Shown here piece by piece: positions 11,443-23,185 of a stretch of DNA of 64,000 nucleotides (the first letter of the stretch is position 1; every line of letters starts with the position of its first letter). The translations under genes and the position numbers were made by a program. Below the pieces are notes generated by a model. It ran no database searches. It was not told where the DNA came from and saw only the letters and a program-made list of their open reading frames with translations. Origin of the DNA: Bidens hawaiensis (lineage: Eukaryota > Streptophyta > Magnoliopsida > Asterales > Asteraceae); the NCBI GenBank assembly GCA_021521415.1, contig JAIQDT010001094.1, forward strand, positions 248,001-312,000, written 5' to 3'.

Positions 11443-14400
11443 TTAGGAGACGTTGCTGTCAGAAGCCATGCTCTGAAAGAGGTGTGGGTATTTCGTGCGC
11501 ATCTGGTCTTCTCTTTCCCAAGTGAATTCAGGCCCACGCCTCGAGTTCCATTGAACCTTTACTAACTTGATTTTGCTTCTGCGTAACTTTTGTTCTTTCC
11601 AATCGGTTACTGCTATAGGTTCTTCTACGAAGTGCAGCTGTTTGTCGATGTGAATTTCTTCCAACGGCAAAATCAACGTTTCGTCAGATAAGCACTTTTT
11701 GAGGTTGGACACATGGAACGTATTATGAACTCCACTGAGTTCGGCGGGTAAACGGAGCTTATAAGCAACCGGACCGATCCTTTCCAGGATCTCAAATGGT
11801 CCAATGTAGCGTGGATTCAACTTTCCTCGCTTGCCGAAACGGGGGACTCCTTTCCATGGAGAGACTTTCAAAAGTACTTTATCCCCTACTTGAAATTCCA
11901 ATGGTTTCCTTCGCACATCTGCGTAGCTCTTCTGTCTGTCGCGCGCTGTCTTAAGGCGATCCCTTATCTGAAAAATCTTGTCTGTTGTTTCTTGGATCAA
12001 TTCTGGACCAGTCATTTGCTTGTCACCCACTTCAGCCCAGCACAGTGGGGATCTACACTTGCGCCCATACAAAGCTTCGAACGGCGCAGCCTTAATGCTT
12101 GTGTGATAGCTATTGTTGTAAGAAAATTCAACCAATGGAAGATGAGTATCCCAGCTACCTTCGAAATCGATTGCGCACGCGCGTAGCATATCTTCCAATG
12201 TCTGGATTGTTCGCTCGCTTTGCCCATCCGTTTGAGGATGATAAGCTGTACTCATATCAAGGCGAGTACCTAGAGCTCCTTGTAACGATCTCCAAAACCT
12301 TGATGTGAACCGACTATCTCTATCAGAAATGATGGACACTGGGACTCCATGTTTTGAAACTACTTCTCGAATATACAATCTGGCTAACTTTTCCATCTTA
12401 TCGGTTTCCTTGATCGGCAGGAAGTGCGCTGACTTAGTTAGCCGATCTACAATAACCCAGATCGTGTCATAACCCCCAGGTGTCCTTGGCAGTTTGGTGA
12501 TGAAGTCCATAGAGATTTGTTCCCACTTCCACATGGGAATTTCTGGCTGTTGAAGCAATCCTGATGGTTTCTGGTATTCAGCCTTTACCTTCGAACACGT
12601 CAGGCACTTACTGACATACGTCGCGATGGCGCCTTTAAGATTGGGCCACCAATACAGCGCTTTAACATCCTGGTACATCTTGTCTGCGCCAGGATGTACG
12701 GAATATCGCGTCTTGTGAGCTTCGTTCAATACCTGCTCGCGCAATCCTCCCTTGAGAGGGACCCATATGCGGTTAGCGAAATATAGATTGCCGTTCTCTT
12801 TCAGTTCCAAATTCTTAACCATACCCCCAAGGCATTCGTTTTTAACAAACTCTGGTTTCAAGGCTTCTTGCTGAGCGTCTCGGATGCGGGTAGAGAGATC
12901 TGCGTGAATGGTCAACCTTAGAGCCTTGACTCGCAGCGTTTTTATTCGCTCCTTCCTACTTAGCGCGTCTGCCACCACATTCGCCTTTCCAGGGTGGTAC
13001 TTAATTTCACAATCATAATCATTCAACAACTCCACCCATCTTCGTTGCCTCATGTTTAAATCCTTTTGATCAAATATATGTTGAAGGCTCTTGTGATCCG
13101 TAAAGATTATACACTTTGTACCATAGAGGTAATGGCGCCAAATCTTTAGCGCGAAGACAACCGCTCCAAGTTCTAAATCATGCGTTGCGTAGTTCTTCTC
13201 ATTGGTCTTGAGTTGGCGTGAGGCATACGCTATGACTTTGTCTCGCTGCATAAGGACACATCCGAGTCCCTGATGTGAAGCGTCGCAGTAAACGACGATG
13301 TCATCCGTCCCCTCGGGTAAAGACAAAATTGGCGCACTACATAATTTCTGTTTCAACAATTGAAATGCTGTTTCCTGACTTTCGCCCCAAACAAACTTCT
13401 TGTCTTTCTGAGTTAGCGCGGTCAGAGGTAGAGCTATCTTGGAGAAGTTCTCAATGAAGCGTCGATAGTAGCCAGCTAGTCCTAGGAATTGCCTCACCTC
13501 AGTTGGGGTTTTTGGCGCTTCCCAGTTTTCGATGGCCTTGACTTTGGAAGGATCAACGTGTATTCCTTTCTCGTTTACAACGTGACCGAGAAAATGAACT
13601 TCTCTAAGCCAAAACTCACATTTGGAAAACTTCGCATACAACTTTTCTTTCCTCAACAATTCCAAAATCGATCTCAGGTGTTGCTCATGCTCGGCCTTGG
13701 TCCGAGAGTAAATCAGAATATCATCTATAAACACAATCACAAACTTGTCCAAGTATGGTTTGCACACGCGGTTCATCAGATCCATGAATACAGCCGGCGC
13801 ATTAGTTAGCCCGAAAGGCATCACTAAGAACTCATAATGGCCATATCTAGTTCGGAAGGCTGTTTTCGGCACATCTTCCTCATGGACCCTAAGTTGGTGG
13901 TATCCTGACCGTAGATCTATCTTCGAATAATAACTGGATCCTTGCAACTGGTCAAATAGGTCGTCAATCCTCGGTAAGGGGTACCGATTTTTGACTGTCA
14001 GCTTATTCAGCTCCCTGTAGTCAATACACATTCTGAACGAACCATCCTTCTTCTTAACAAACAGTACTGGAGCTCCCCAAGGTGAAAAGCTTGGGCGTAT
14101 GAAACCCTTATCCAATAGTTCCTGTAACTGATTGGATAGCTCTTGCATCTCAGATGGAGCTAGTCGATAAGGCGCTCGAGCTACTGGCGCAGCTCCTGGG
14201 ACTAAATCAATACGAAATTCTACTTGTCGCGGCTGCGGCAATCCGGGCAAATCTTCAGGAAAAACTTCTGGAAATTCGCGCACTACTGGTAAGTCTTCAA
14301 TTCTTCGCTCATCTCCTTTCTTCTCTACTACATGCGCCAGGAAGGCGTAGCACCCTTTCCTTAGGCACTTACGCGCCTTTAGGCACGAAATCAGTTTCGT

Positions 14401-15885
14401 CGCAACTCCCCTTCTTTCCCCTTGAATCACCAAGGTTTCTCCGTTCAACAGTGGGACCCGAACCTGCTTCTCATGGCAAATAACTTCCGCGTGGTTCTCG
14501 ACTAACCAATCCATACCTACCACGATGTCAAAACTTCCCAAGTCTATTGGCAACAAGTTAATATTGAACCCGTGACCTCCCATGACTATTACACATTGTT
14601 CAGTTCTTTCGTTCGTGCATAACTGCCTACCATTGGCTAGTTCTATAGTATAAGGCGTGTCTAGCCTACTGGTTGCTAGGCCTAGGGAGTTTTTAAACTC
14701 AGCAGATATAAAACTTAGGTCAGCGCCAGTATCAAATAAGACAGATGCAAAATGTCCGTTAAGCAAAAACGTACCGGTTACCACATTCGGCTCTTCTTTA
14801 GCTTCGCCTGCGCCGATCACAAAAGCTCTCCCGCGAGCTTGGTTCCCCTTTTGCGGGCAATCCCGACTAAAATGCCCTGGCTTTCCGCATGCGTAGCAGT
14901 TGTCACTGGCTCCAGCTTCTTTAGCACGGCAATTCACCGTCTTGTGTCCTGGCCTGTTACATTTGGCGCACGTGACGCTCGCGCATTCACCCTCGTGGTG
15001 AAACTTGCATTTGTTGCACCATGGGTAAGGGCCACTGTATCCTTTCCTTGATGGCTCCGCGGCTTGGATCGCGTAAACCCTTGCGCTTTCCTGCTTCTTG
15101 AACGGTGGCTGCTTGGAGTCGGACCCTCGGTGGTGAGAGTTCCACTTCCTCTTGGGATCAGAGGTTCGCTGCTCGATTCCGCGCGTAGTCAACATACCCG
15201 CACGGACCGTATCCCTTGTAAGGGTGATGGCCCGCGCTACCGCCTCATCAAAGGTGGGAGGCGCTGCGGCGTTGAGCGGAACCCTAACAACAGGAGGTAA
15301 CCCAAAAATATACCTCTCGATCTTCTTTTCCTCCGTGTTTGCCATGTCTAGCACCAACTGGCAAAGCTCATTGAACCGGTTGTTGTAGGCGTCGATATCC
15401 GTTCCTACCATGGTGTGGTTCCAGAATTCCTGCTGCAGACTCTGGATTTCTGCGCGAGAGCAGAACTTTCTCATCATCATTTCCTTCAGTTCCTCCCAGG
15501 TCTTGTGGAGAGCAACTTCTCGCCCCAAAGTTTTCGTTTGAAGCTTCCACCAAGACGAAGCTGCCTCTTGGAACATGCAGGTCGCGTAAAGAACCTTCTG
15601 GTTCTCACTACATCTGCTAATGGAGAGAACTGTCTCCATCTTGTCAATCCAGTTGTAGAGCCCAATGGCCCCTTCGGTTCCCTTGAATGGCCAAGGCCTA
15701 CAGGCCATGAATGTCTTATAGGAGCATCCTTTGTCCAAGGCTCCTGATTCGGGTTCTGGGGTCTCATTCTGACGACCCTGACTAGATTCGGCCTTGCTGG
15801 CCTCATGTGTTGCAATCGCTTGCGCGATTATTTCCGCGAGTTCCTCGGGTGTCATGGTAATTCCCTTGGCTTTAGTTGGAGGCAT
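11443..15885 (-). CDS. Intact Gag-Pol polyprotein, Ty3/gypsy chromovirus
   Basis: One uninterrupted frame. The likely start is the ATG at 15885 (MPPTKAKG), 18 codons inside the longest open frame, which gives 1480 aa. Positions below count from the upstream frame start (1498 aa). The gag capsid-like region is about 70-250 with a WW pair near 130. CCHC knuckles are [14 protein letters not shown] (324-337) and [14 protein letters not shown] (348-361). The aspartic protease motif is DTGA (403-406). Reverse transcriptase spans about 600-780 with FIDD at 737-740. RNase H carries YCDAS, TDHKS and DALSR (about 884-995). The integrase HHCC finger is about 1075-1115, with catalytic Asp1145, Asp1206 and Glu1242. 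A GPF motif lies near 1380 and a chromodomain-like end (VKVQW..EFTWERE..YPHLF) at about 1430-1488. No catalytic residue that I checked is missing. It encodes virus-like particle formation, cDNA synthesis and integration, and looks competent. Confidence 0.95.
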   Translation of the reverse strand: MPPTKAKGITMTPEELAEIIAQAIATHEASKAESSQGRQNETPEPESGALDKGCSYKTFMACRPWPFKGTEGAIGLYNWIDKMETVLSISRCSENQKVLYATCMFQEAASSWWKLQTKTLGREVALHKTWEELKEMMMRKFCSRAEIQSLQQEFWNHTMVGTDIDAYNNRFNELCQLVLDMANTEEKKIERYIFGLPPVVRVPLNAAAPPTFDEAVARAITLTRDTVRAGMLTTRGIEQRTSDPKRKWNSHHRGSDSKQPPFKKQESARVYAIQAAEPSRKGYSGPYPWCNKCKFHHEGECASVTCAKCNRPGHKTVNCRAKEAGASDNCYACGKPGHFSRDCPQKGNQARGRAFVIGAGEAKEEPNVVTGTFLLNGHFASVLFDTGADLSFISAEFKNSLGLATSRLDTPYTIELANGRQLCTNERTEQCVIVMGGHGFNINLLPIDLGSFDIVVGMDWLVENHAEVICHEKQVRVPLLNGETLVIQGERRGVATKLISCLKARKCLRKGCYAFLAHVVEKKGDERRIEDLPVVREFPEVFPEDLPGLPQPRQVEFRIDLVPGAAPVARAPYRLAPSEMQELSNQLQELLDKGFIRPSFSPWGAPVLFVKKKDGSFRMCIDYRELNKLTVKNRYPLPRIDDLFDQLQGSSYYSKIDLRSGYHQLRVHEEDVPKTAFRTRYGHYEFLVMPFGLTNAPAVFMDLMNRVCKPYLDKFVIVFIDDILIYSRTKAEHEQHLRSILELLRKEKLYAKFSKCEFWLREVHFLGHVVNEKGIHVDPSKVKAIENWEAPKTPTEVRQFLGLAGYYRRFIENFSKIALPLTALTQKDKKFVWGESQETAFQLLKQKLCSAPILSLPEGTDDIVVYCDASHQGLGCVLMQRDKVIAYASRQLKTNEKNYATHDLELGAVVFALKIWRHYLYGTKCIIFTDHKSLQHIFDQKDLNMRQRRWVELLNDYDCEIKYHPGKANVVADALSRKERIKTLRVKALRLTIHADLSTRIRDAQQEALKPEFVKNECLGGMVKNLELKENGNLYFANRIWVPLKGGLREQVLNEAHKTRYSVHPGADKMYQDVKALYWWPNLKGAIATYVSKCLTCSKVKAEYQKPSGLLQQPEIPMWKWEQISMDFITKLPRTPGGYDTIWVIVDRLTKSAHFLPIKETDKMEKLARLYIREVVSKHGVPVSIISDRDSRFTSRFWRSLQGALGTRLDMSTAYHPQTDGQSERTIQTLEDMLRACAIDFEGSWDTHLPLVEFSYNNSYHTSIKAAPFEALYGRKCRSPLCWAEVGDKQMTGPELIQETTDKIFQIRDRLKTARDRQKSYADVRRKPLEFQVGDKVLLKVSPWKGVPRFGKRGKLNPRYIGPFEILERIGPVAYKLRLPAELSGVHNTFHVSNLKKCLSDETLILPLEEIHIDKQLHFVEEPIAVTDWKEQKLRRSKIKLVKVQWNSRRGPEFTWEREDQMRTKYPHLFQSMASDSNVS

Positions 15886-16096
15886 TCTCGCTTTAAAAGA
15901 GTGAAAATATATTAAACTTAGCGCATGTACTCTGAGCACATAATGTTATCATTATTTACTAGACACTGTGTGACCCGTGTTCCTAAGTGTGTGTATAGTT
16001 TCTTTTGAAAATATTTTCTTTGAAAAATATTTCATGCGATTCCCCAACGGTTATAGTCTAGGTTAAAACTTCTTTTCCTAGTTCGCTATAACCAGT

Positions 16097-16108
16097 GCTC
16101 TGATACCA
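16097..16108 (-). promoter_or_regulatory. Primer-binding site (initiator tRNA-Met), inner element
   Basis: The minus strand reads TGGTATCAGAGC, the standard plant complement to the 3' end of initiator tRNA-Met, three bases inside the 5' LTR border at 16112. Confidence 0.9.
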
Positions 16109-16111
16109 ATC

Positions 16112-18348
16112 TGTCACACCCGGCCCTGAGCGGCGGAAACAGCCGGGCGCGCGCGAGTGGGGATTGATAATTAAGCACGGGCCATTGCAAACATTCAAAG
16201 ATTTTCATTGCGCATGAAAAGTTTAATACAAATACATTACATTGTTTAAAAATTACATAAAACATCCAAGTATAAAACTGTTGAAGATTTCCAAGCCATA
16301 TCCCCTTGCGCGGCGGGAACAACCACGCGCATCGAAGGGATAGAACTAAAATCTTCCAAAAAGCTAGTTTTAGATGTTCAGCGTGAGGTGCTCTAAGTGT
16401 GACTCCATGCGCTACCTAGTTATCTCCTGAAAGACACGTAAAAATATTTGAATCAGTATAAACTGAGTGAGTTCACAAGTTTTAGTAACTTGATAAATCG
16501 TATTGCATCATAATCTCGATACAAATCATTCTGAAACATAATTCTGATAGCATTATTAAACACATGCTTGGTAAAACATAGATCTATCAACATATTCTGA
16601 TAAACTCGTTGCGCGGTTTACGCGCGAACATTTCTGGGAACTGTGCTCGTCTGTGTAAGTGGCGCTGCCACTACGAGCTAAAATAATGTAATACCGTCCC
16701 GCGGGTTACGCGCGGACACTTCTGGAAAACTGTGCTCGTCTGTGTAAGTGGCGCTGCCACTACGAGCGAATAATACTGTAATACCGTCCCGCGGGTTACG
16801 CGCGGACGTTGTGCCGGAAAACAAGGCGCTCGTCTGCGTAAGAGGAGCGACCTCTACGAGCGGGCTCAAACCCATAGTACTGCCCCATGACCATACTAGG
16901 CACTCGTCTGTGTAAGAGGAGCGACCCCTACGAGTGGGCGGATCAAACCAGCAGTCCCTACCCTTAGAGTTCCAATGGTAAAGTGATCACTTACTCGAAT
17001 TCTGGCGCACATACATCGTAAACCATAGATAACCGTTTGCATTGCTCATCATGAAACATAATTTAAACACAATCGTTTGCATAACTTGTAAGTATAACAT
17101 GATAAATCGTAATTTAAGTACGTGTCCCTCGCCCCGAAAACAGTTTAAAAACAGTGAAAACAGCGAGAATAGGGGCTGTGAGACTCACCTGAGGTTCTTG
17201 TTAAGGGATTAATCGAGATTCGGGTTTTCTTGGTGTTGGCCTTGGAATCGAAGGTCTAGAATACGATTAAATAACAAGAAGTATATATATTAAGATCAAG
17301 AAATAGGAGAATATAAGGGTTGGATAGTAGGTCTCAAGGTTATATTCTCGGCTTACCTAGTAACAGGATCGGAAATGAAAACAACGGATGCTTGGGAGAG
17401 GATTAGTGCAAGTTTGTAGTTCTTTGAAGTGTGTTTTGGGTGATAATTTAGGTTACAAATTTATAGGCAAACTCAAGGGAACACAATCCCTTGCTTTAGG
17501 GGATTGAAATCTTTTCATATCTAAATGTAATGATGATAAAGTATGGAAGTTATTATTATTTACTTAAGAGTGGAGTGGTGGATAAAAGATTTTGATTTGA
17601 TTTGGACAGAACATGCAGGTCTGGGGTTGGTGAGAATAGGGTGGCTGACAGTTGACTTTTCATATTACAGTGTGCTTTTTCAGGTACTTTTGTCAGTGTA
17701 CAGTAAAAAGTGGAAAATCTCTGAAACACGCTACTGTTTCCTTTTGGGCGGGAGTAATCTCCTTATGTCTGGAGAATAGACTAAGTGTTCTGTGCGCATC
17801 ACTTTGTGCGCATAGCTTTCTGCGTGAAGGACATTTCTTTGCTGCGGGTAGGTGCGTAACCTTCTCGCAGTTAGGGACATTGAGTTTCATTTGTAGATTC
17901 TCCAGGGGGTCTTGGTATTTCAACATAGTGATCAGTCATGTTGAAGTCAATTCCATCTTGGAGCTTCAGACAAACTAGCTCTCAATGCTCCCGCCATGCG
18001 GGGAGGTTAGTTCCCTTCCGCACGCGCATAAACGATTTAGGATGCACCCGCCTTAGCATTATGCGGGATGGTCAACCCATAGACAACATAACGTTAAGTT
18101 ACATGAAAACATAAAGCCAAAACATTCACGCATGGCGCATATAACATATGCTCACGCTGGTTCTTAACATGGTGCGCTCGCGCAGGTTGCATGTAACAAC
18201 TGCACGCGCTGACTAACATGGCGCGCTCGCGCAGGGCGCACATAACAAATGCACGCGCTGACTAATATGGCGCGCTTAATATTCACAATCACCTAATTAT
18301 TAGGTTGATTACTTAGCTTATGGGTTTGGGAATTTACCGGTTGTCACA
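16112..18348 (-). repeat. 5' LTR of inner gypsy element
   Basis: 2237 bp, the promoter LTR for transcription toward lower coordinates. It is nearly identical to 9171-11408. Confidence 0.95.
17458..17465 (-). promoter_or_regulatory. Probable TATA box of inner 5' LTR
   Basis: The minus strand reads CCTATAAATTTG about 880 bp inside the upstream end of the LTR. It is the clearest TATA candidate in the LTR; transcription would start near 17430. Not proven. Confidence 0.45.
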
Positions 18349-18414
18349 CTTGGCTTCAGTATGCTATTAACCTATATTCATAATAGGTACGCATAAGTAC
18401 CTAGTTGGTATTAT

Positions 18415-18535
18415 TCAGCAGACTTTAAGTCTGTAATAGTTTCAGCAGACTTGAGGTCCGATCAGCAGACTTGAAGGTCTGATTCAGTTCAACAAACTCG
18501 AGGTCTGATCAGCAGACTCTTAGGTCTGACTTAAC
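18415..18535. repeat. AGACTTGAGGTCT short repeats in the older LTR
   Basis: Five to six roughly 20-bp units, each with an AGACTT..AGTCT-like dyad (CAGCAGACTTGAGGTCTGAT and variants). The same block is in the other LTR at about 25976-26095. Confidence 0.75.
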
Positions 18536-19116
18536 CTTAGTATAGTTATAGTCGTTTTATGAAAATACTTTGGATTTACATATGACGTTTGGAATAGCAT
18601 GCTTTGGCCTAATAAAGGATATCACGTTGGCAAACTTCTCCATGTAAGCAAACGGGTCCTCACAACTGCCCGTTGTGATTTATACGAATTGCTTTCCTTA
18701 GGCAAGAAGAGTTTACTAATGATACCCCCTTCCAGTTACTACATGCCCGTCAAAATAATAGTTTTGATAACATTACTTCACGTGGAAGCAACGTCTTTGC
18801 TTTATAAAACATTACTTGAAAAATAATTACAGTTTAACGACTATACCCTTAACTTAGCTATATCTTATGTATTTAAAGTAACTTAACCTTAATCCTACCT
18901 TAATCGGCTCGACGGGACTTAAGAACTTAAGAAATCAGCAGCACTTCGACTTGCACTTCTTTTTCAAGATTAACAGCTCGTTGCGCAGCGTAACAACACC
19001 TGATTCTTTGCTAGAACAGCCTCGGAACCACCAGAACTCTTTTGGCATGACTCCCTAGGTTATGTGTGTGATAAAAGTGTGAAAATGGGATGAAAATGAC
19101 TGAGCTCGTGGCTGCC

Positions 19117-19127
19117 CTATTTATACC
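19117..19127 (-). promoter_or_regulatory. TATA box of older gypsy LTR
   Basis: The minus strand reads GGGTATAAATAGGG, a strong plant TATA box. It is about 320 bp inside the upstream LTR edge, just downstream of the CTTCGCG palindromes. The same site is in the 5' LTR at about 26677-26687. Confidence 0.7.
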
Positions 19128-19447
19128 CGTTTTTGTGCATCTTCGCGATACGCGAAGATGTTTGCCTGAGCATCTTCGCGATACGCGAAGTTGCTTAAGT
19201 CGGTGCCGCAATTCTGCATGTCAACCCCAGGCTGCCACGTGTCACCACGTCACTGGATAACGTTGAAATGTGTGCCAGCATCTTCGTGATACGCGAAGAT
19301 GTTCCTTCTTTGCATTTTCGCGATACGCGAAGGTGCAGAATTTCATTTTCAGTTCTTCTAATTCTGGATTTGACAGTTTTAGCCCTTTAACTTCTAATCT
19401 TGACATTTTTGGCCCAAAACTAGATGGGGTATTTTCACGGTGTTACA

Positions 19448-19461
19448 TCCTCCCCACCTTT
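19448..19461 (-). promoter_or_regulatory. Polypurine tract of older gypsy element
   Basis: The minus strand reads AAAGGTGGGGAGGA immediately before the 3' LTR (TGTAACACC), with a single T in an otherwise purine run. Confidence 0.7.
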
Positions 19462-19483
19462 AGAAAAATCTCGTCCTCGAGAT

Positions 19484-19888
19484 TTATGTAAACAGATGTG
19501 GATATTTTCGCTTCATCTCGGATTCAAGTTCCCAAGTGAATTCCGGACCATGCCGCGAATTCCATCTTACTTTTACCAATTTCAGTCTTTTACGTTTTAG
19601 GAACTTGGTTTGACTATCTTCAATCCGTATCAGCTCTTCTACAAATTTGAGTTTCTCATTCACTTGTACATCCTTTAGAGGCATAGCAAGTGTCTCATCA
19701 GCTAAACATTTTCGTAGATTTGATACATGAAACACGTCATGAATTCCTTGCATTTCTTTGGGTAACTCAAGTCGATAGGCTATGGGACCTATTCTTTCAA
19801 CAATTTTAAATGGTCCAACAAAACGCGGACTTAACTTCCCTTTCTTTCCAAAACGAACTACACCCTTCCAAGGTGATACTTTGAGCAA
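19484..19888 (-). pseudogene. Integrase C-terminal / chromodomain-like fragment
   Basis: This holds a [12 protein letters not shown] (GPY/F-type) motif and the ending VKVRW..EFTWELE..KYPHLF, a chromodomain-like tail. Cut from the integrase core by an in-frame TGA just upstream. Confidence 0.85.
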
Positions 19889-19897
19889 TACTTTGTC

Positions 19898-20539
19898 TCA
19901 TTCTTTAAATTCTAATGGTTTTCGTCTTACATCAGCATAACTCTTCTGTCTGTCACGTGCTGCTTTTAATCTTTCTCGGATTTGAGTCACTTGATCGGTT
20001 GTTCGTTGAACAATCTCGGGAACTGATAACTGATTATCACCAATTTCGGACCAACATACAGGTGTTCTACATTTCCGTCCGTATAATGCTTCATATGGAG
20101 CCGTTTGTATGCTTGAGTGATAGCTATTGTTATACGAAAATTCCATCAATGCTAGGTGAGTATCCCAGTTTCCACCTAGATCTATAACACAAGCGCGAAG
20201 CATATCTTCCAATGTTTGAATTGTTATCTCACTTTGTCCATCTATCTGTGGGTGATAAGCAGTACTCAAATTTAACCGTGTACCCATCGCCTTTTGAAAA
20301 CTTTTCCAGAAGTTGGAAGTGAAACGACTATCTCTATCAGATATGATTGACAGCGGTACACCATGCAATGATACAATGTTTTCCACATATAGTTGCGCCA
20401 ATTTATCCATGCTATATGTTTCTTGAATTGGAATGAAACGGGCTGATTTGGTTAGTCTATCAACAATGACCCAGACAACATCATTTTGTCGAGACGTCTT
20501 AGGTAATTTCATAATAAAATCCATGGTAATCATATCCAA
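19898..20539 (-). pseudogene. Integrase core fragment
   Basis: It begins with MDFIMKLP around the first catalytic Asp, followed by IISDRDSRF (second Asp) and [16 protein letters not shown] (Glu). All three catalytic positions are kept. The upstream break is a TAA near 20561. Confidence 0.85.
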
Positions 20540-20560
20540 TTTCCATATCGGAATCTCGGG

Positions 20561-22162
20561 TTATGTTAACAATCCCAGAGGCTTTTGATGCTCGACTTTA
20601 ACCTTTGAACATGTTAAACATTTTTCTACATACAGGGCGATCTCTCTTTTCATTCCGATCCACCAATAATCATCCTTGAGATTATGATACATCTTATCAC
20701 TTCTCGGATGCATCATATACTTAGATCTGTGAGCTTCTTCCAATATCTTCTCCCGCAAGCTCCCAACCATTGGTACCCAGATTCTTTTCCCTAATCTGAG
20801 TATATCATCGTCACCTTTGACTAATTGATCTATTGTTCCATTTTCTTTTTCAGCCTTTATATTTTCTTGTTCTAGGGCCAACTTCTGAGCTTCCTTAATC
20901 TCAGTTAATAGATCAACCTTGAGTTCCATCCTCAAGGCTCGTACTCTTTTTGGCTTTTCAAGTTCTTTTCTACTTAAAGCATCAACTACCACATTAGCTT
21001 TACCTTCATGGTAAACTATTTCACAATTATAATCGTTCAACATCTCCATCCATCGCCTCTGTCTCATGTTCAATTCTTTCGGATCAAATATATGCTTCAA
21101 ACTTTTATGATCAGTGTAGACGGTAAATTTTACACCATATAAATAATGTCGCCATAATTTCAACGTGAAGATTATAGCTCCAAGTTCAAGATCATGTGTG
21201 GTGTACTTCTTTTCATGAACTTTTAATTGTCGTGAAGCATATGCAATTCCCTTCTTTCCTTGCATTAAAATACATCCCATTCCTGTATGCGAAGCATCAC
21301 AATATACAATGAAGTTATCTTCTCCTTCAGGCAAGACTAAGACAGGTGCATTTGTTAGTTTCTGTTTAAGAGTTTCAAATGCCTCTTCTTGCTTCGGTCC
21401 CCATTCAAATTTAACAGATTTGCGGGTCAATGATGTAAATGGAACTGCTATTCGTGAGAAATTTTGTATAAATATCCGATAATAGCCAGCTAACCCCAGA
21501 AAACTTCTTACTTGAGTCGGAGTTTTGGGTTTCTCCCATTTGGTAATAGTTTCAATCTTCGCTTGATCAACTTGAATACCCTTCTCATTAACAATATGCC
21601 CAAGAAATTGAACTTCAGACAGCCAAAACTCACATTTAGAGAATTTAGCATACAACTTTTCCTTTCTTAATGTTTCCAGTATGATCCTTAGATGGGTCTG
21701 ATGATCCTCCTTTGTTTTGGAATAGATAAGAATGTCATCAATGAAAAAAATAACAAACTTATCTAAATAAGGTTTGCAAATTCGGTTCATCATATCCATA
21801 AATGTTGCCGGAGCATTAGTGAGTCCAAAAGGCATAACAGTGAACTCATAATGTCCGTATCGAGTTCTAAATGCAGTCTTGGATATATCTTCTTCTTGAA
21901 CCTTCAATTGATGATACCCGGATCTTAGATCAATTTTTGAAAAACAACTTGCTCCTTGTAATTGACCGAATAGATCATCAATCATTGGCAACGGATATCG
22001 ATTCTTGATCGTGACTTTATTCAATTCCCGGTAATCAATACACATCCTCATTGATCCCTCTTTCTTCTTAACAAACAATATTGGAGCTCCCCAGGGTGAA
22101 GAACTCGGTCGTATGAATCCTTTTTCCAATAACTCATCCAACTGCTTTTTCAGTTCCTTCAT
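20561..22162 (-). pseudogene. Reverse transcriptase / RNase H fragment
   Basis: 533 codons. RT motifs are [20 protein letters not shown] and [10 protein letters not shown]; RNase H motifs are [15 protein letters not shown] and DALSRKE. The integrase zinc-finger CLTCSK is near the end. The RT catalytic DD is intact. Bounded by nonsense codons on both sides. Confidence 0.9.
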
Positions 22163-22792
22163 CTAAGTTTGTACTAATCTATAAGGAGATTTAGTAATTG
22201 GAGCTGTTCCCGGAACTAGGTCGATTCTAAACTCAACTTCTCGATCGGGCGGAATTCCAGGCAACTCGTCAGGAAATACATCCTTGAATTCGGCGACAAT
22301 TGGGACCTCTTCTAGTTTCTTAGGCTCGGGCTCCTTGGTTACAGAAGCCATGAATGCTAAGCAACGTTTTCCCAAACAATAACTAGCCTTTATTTTTGAA
22401 ATGATTCCTGTTTTACCAGAATCTTTATCACCAGCTATACGAATCATTTTCTTATTTGGAGTTAGAATTTCAATAGCCTTTTCGTTACATAGTATTCTGG
22501 CTTGGTTGGCGGCTAACCAGTCCATCCCTAAAATAACATAAAATCCAGCTAACTCCATTGGTAACAATTGCACTGGCATTTCATATCCGGCTAAGGTAAT
22601 ATAACTATTTAATACCTCAGATATTTTGATTAATGATCCATTAGCCGTTTCTACTTCATATTGCTTACTTAATTTAGCTAGAGGTTCATTTAGTAAATTA
22701 CAGAATTTATAATCTATAAAACTTTGATTTGTGCCTGAATCAAACAATACTCTAGCATACACGTTATTGATAAGAAACTTACCGGTAATCAC
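22163..22792 (-). pseudogene. Retroviral-type aspartic protease fragment
   Basis: The active-site motif is VLFDSGTNQSFID (DSG instead of the DTG of the inner element), followed by ILGMDWL. The end runs into the RT leader [12 protein letters not shown]. Confidence 0.8.
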
Positions 22793-22804
22793 ATTTGGTA
22801 ATTC

Positions 22805-23185
22805 TCACGCCTTTTGAGTGTTAAGCATGAATGCACGGGCATTTCCCCTCTTGGCTTCATTCCTGGCACCACTACCACTGGCGCCTCCAATTGTCGGTTT
22901 CTTCTTAGTGCATTCCGCACTAAAGTGCCCTTTCTCACCACAATCAAAACAAACGATTAACTTCTTCCTACAATCCTCCTCCTTGTGTCCCGGTCGTTTA
23001 CAAAAGTTGCAAGTTGAATATGGATCAAACTTGTGAACATCAACTTTGGGGGTGTGTTTCAAACATCTACCATCATGCTTTTTACCACAATTCTTACACA
23101 GCGGTCGATTAAACACACTTGACCCTTCTCTACCTTTTCCAAATTTCTGTCTACCATCATTCTCTCTCCTCCTTTCTACCACCAT
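22805..23185 (-). pseudogene. Nucleocapsid (CCHC zinc knuckle) fragment of gag
   Basis: It contains CNFCKRPGHKEEDC and CFDCGEKGHFSAEC knuckles in a basic, Gly/Ser-rich stretch, as expected for RNA-binding nucleocapsid. Confidence 0.85.

Larger units (their letters stand above)
9171..18348 (-). mobile_element. Young, intact Ty3/gypsy chromovirus-type retrotransposon
   Basis: A complete 9.18-kb element on the minus strand. LTRs are 9171-11408 (3') and 16112-18348 (5'), about 2.24 kb each. Ends on the plus strand are TGTCACACCC and GGTTGTCACA. The five-base target duplication CTTGG is at 9166-9170 and 18349-18353, and the uninterrupted site CCTCCTTGGCTTC is preserved in the sister LTR at about 25905. 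The primer-binding site, polypurine tract and one uninterrupted Gag-Pol frame are all present. By eye the two LTRs differ by one base substitution (about 10725 against 17665) and one A in a short A-run (about 9320). Long LTRs plus a chromodomain-like C-terminus suggest the Tekay/Del lineage (inference). Confidence 0.95.
18354..19447 (-). repeat. Left (3') LTR of older gypsy element, second part
   Basis: The continuation of 8409-9170 after the inner insertion. It matches 25913-27007. It contains CAGCAGACTTGAGGTCTGAT-type short repeats (18415-18535) and CTTCGCG-TAT-CGCGAAG palindromes (19136-19335). A TATAAATAG on the minus strand lies at 19117-19127. Confidence 0.9.
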
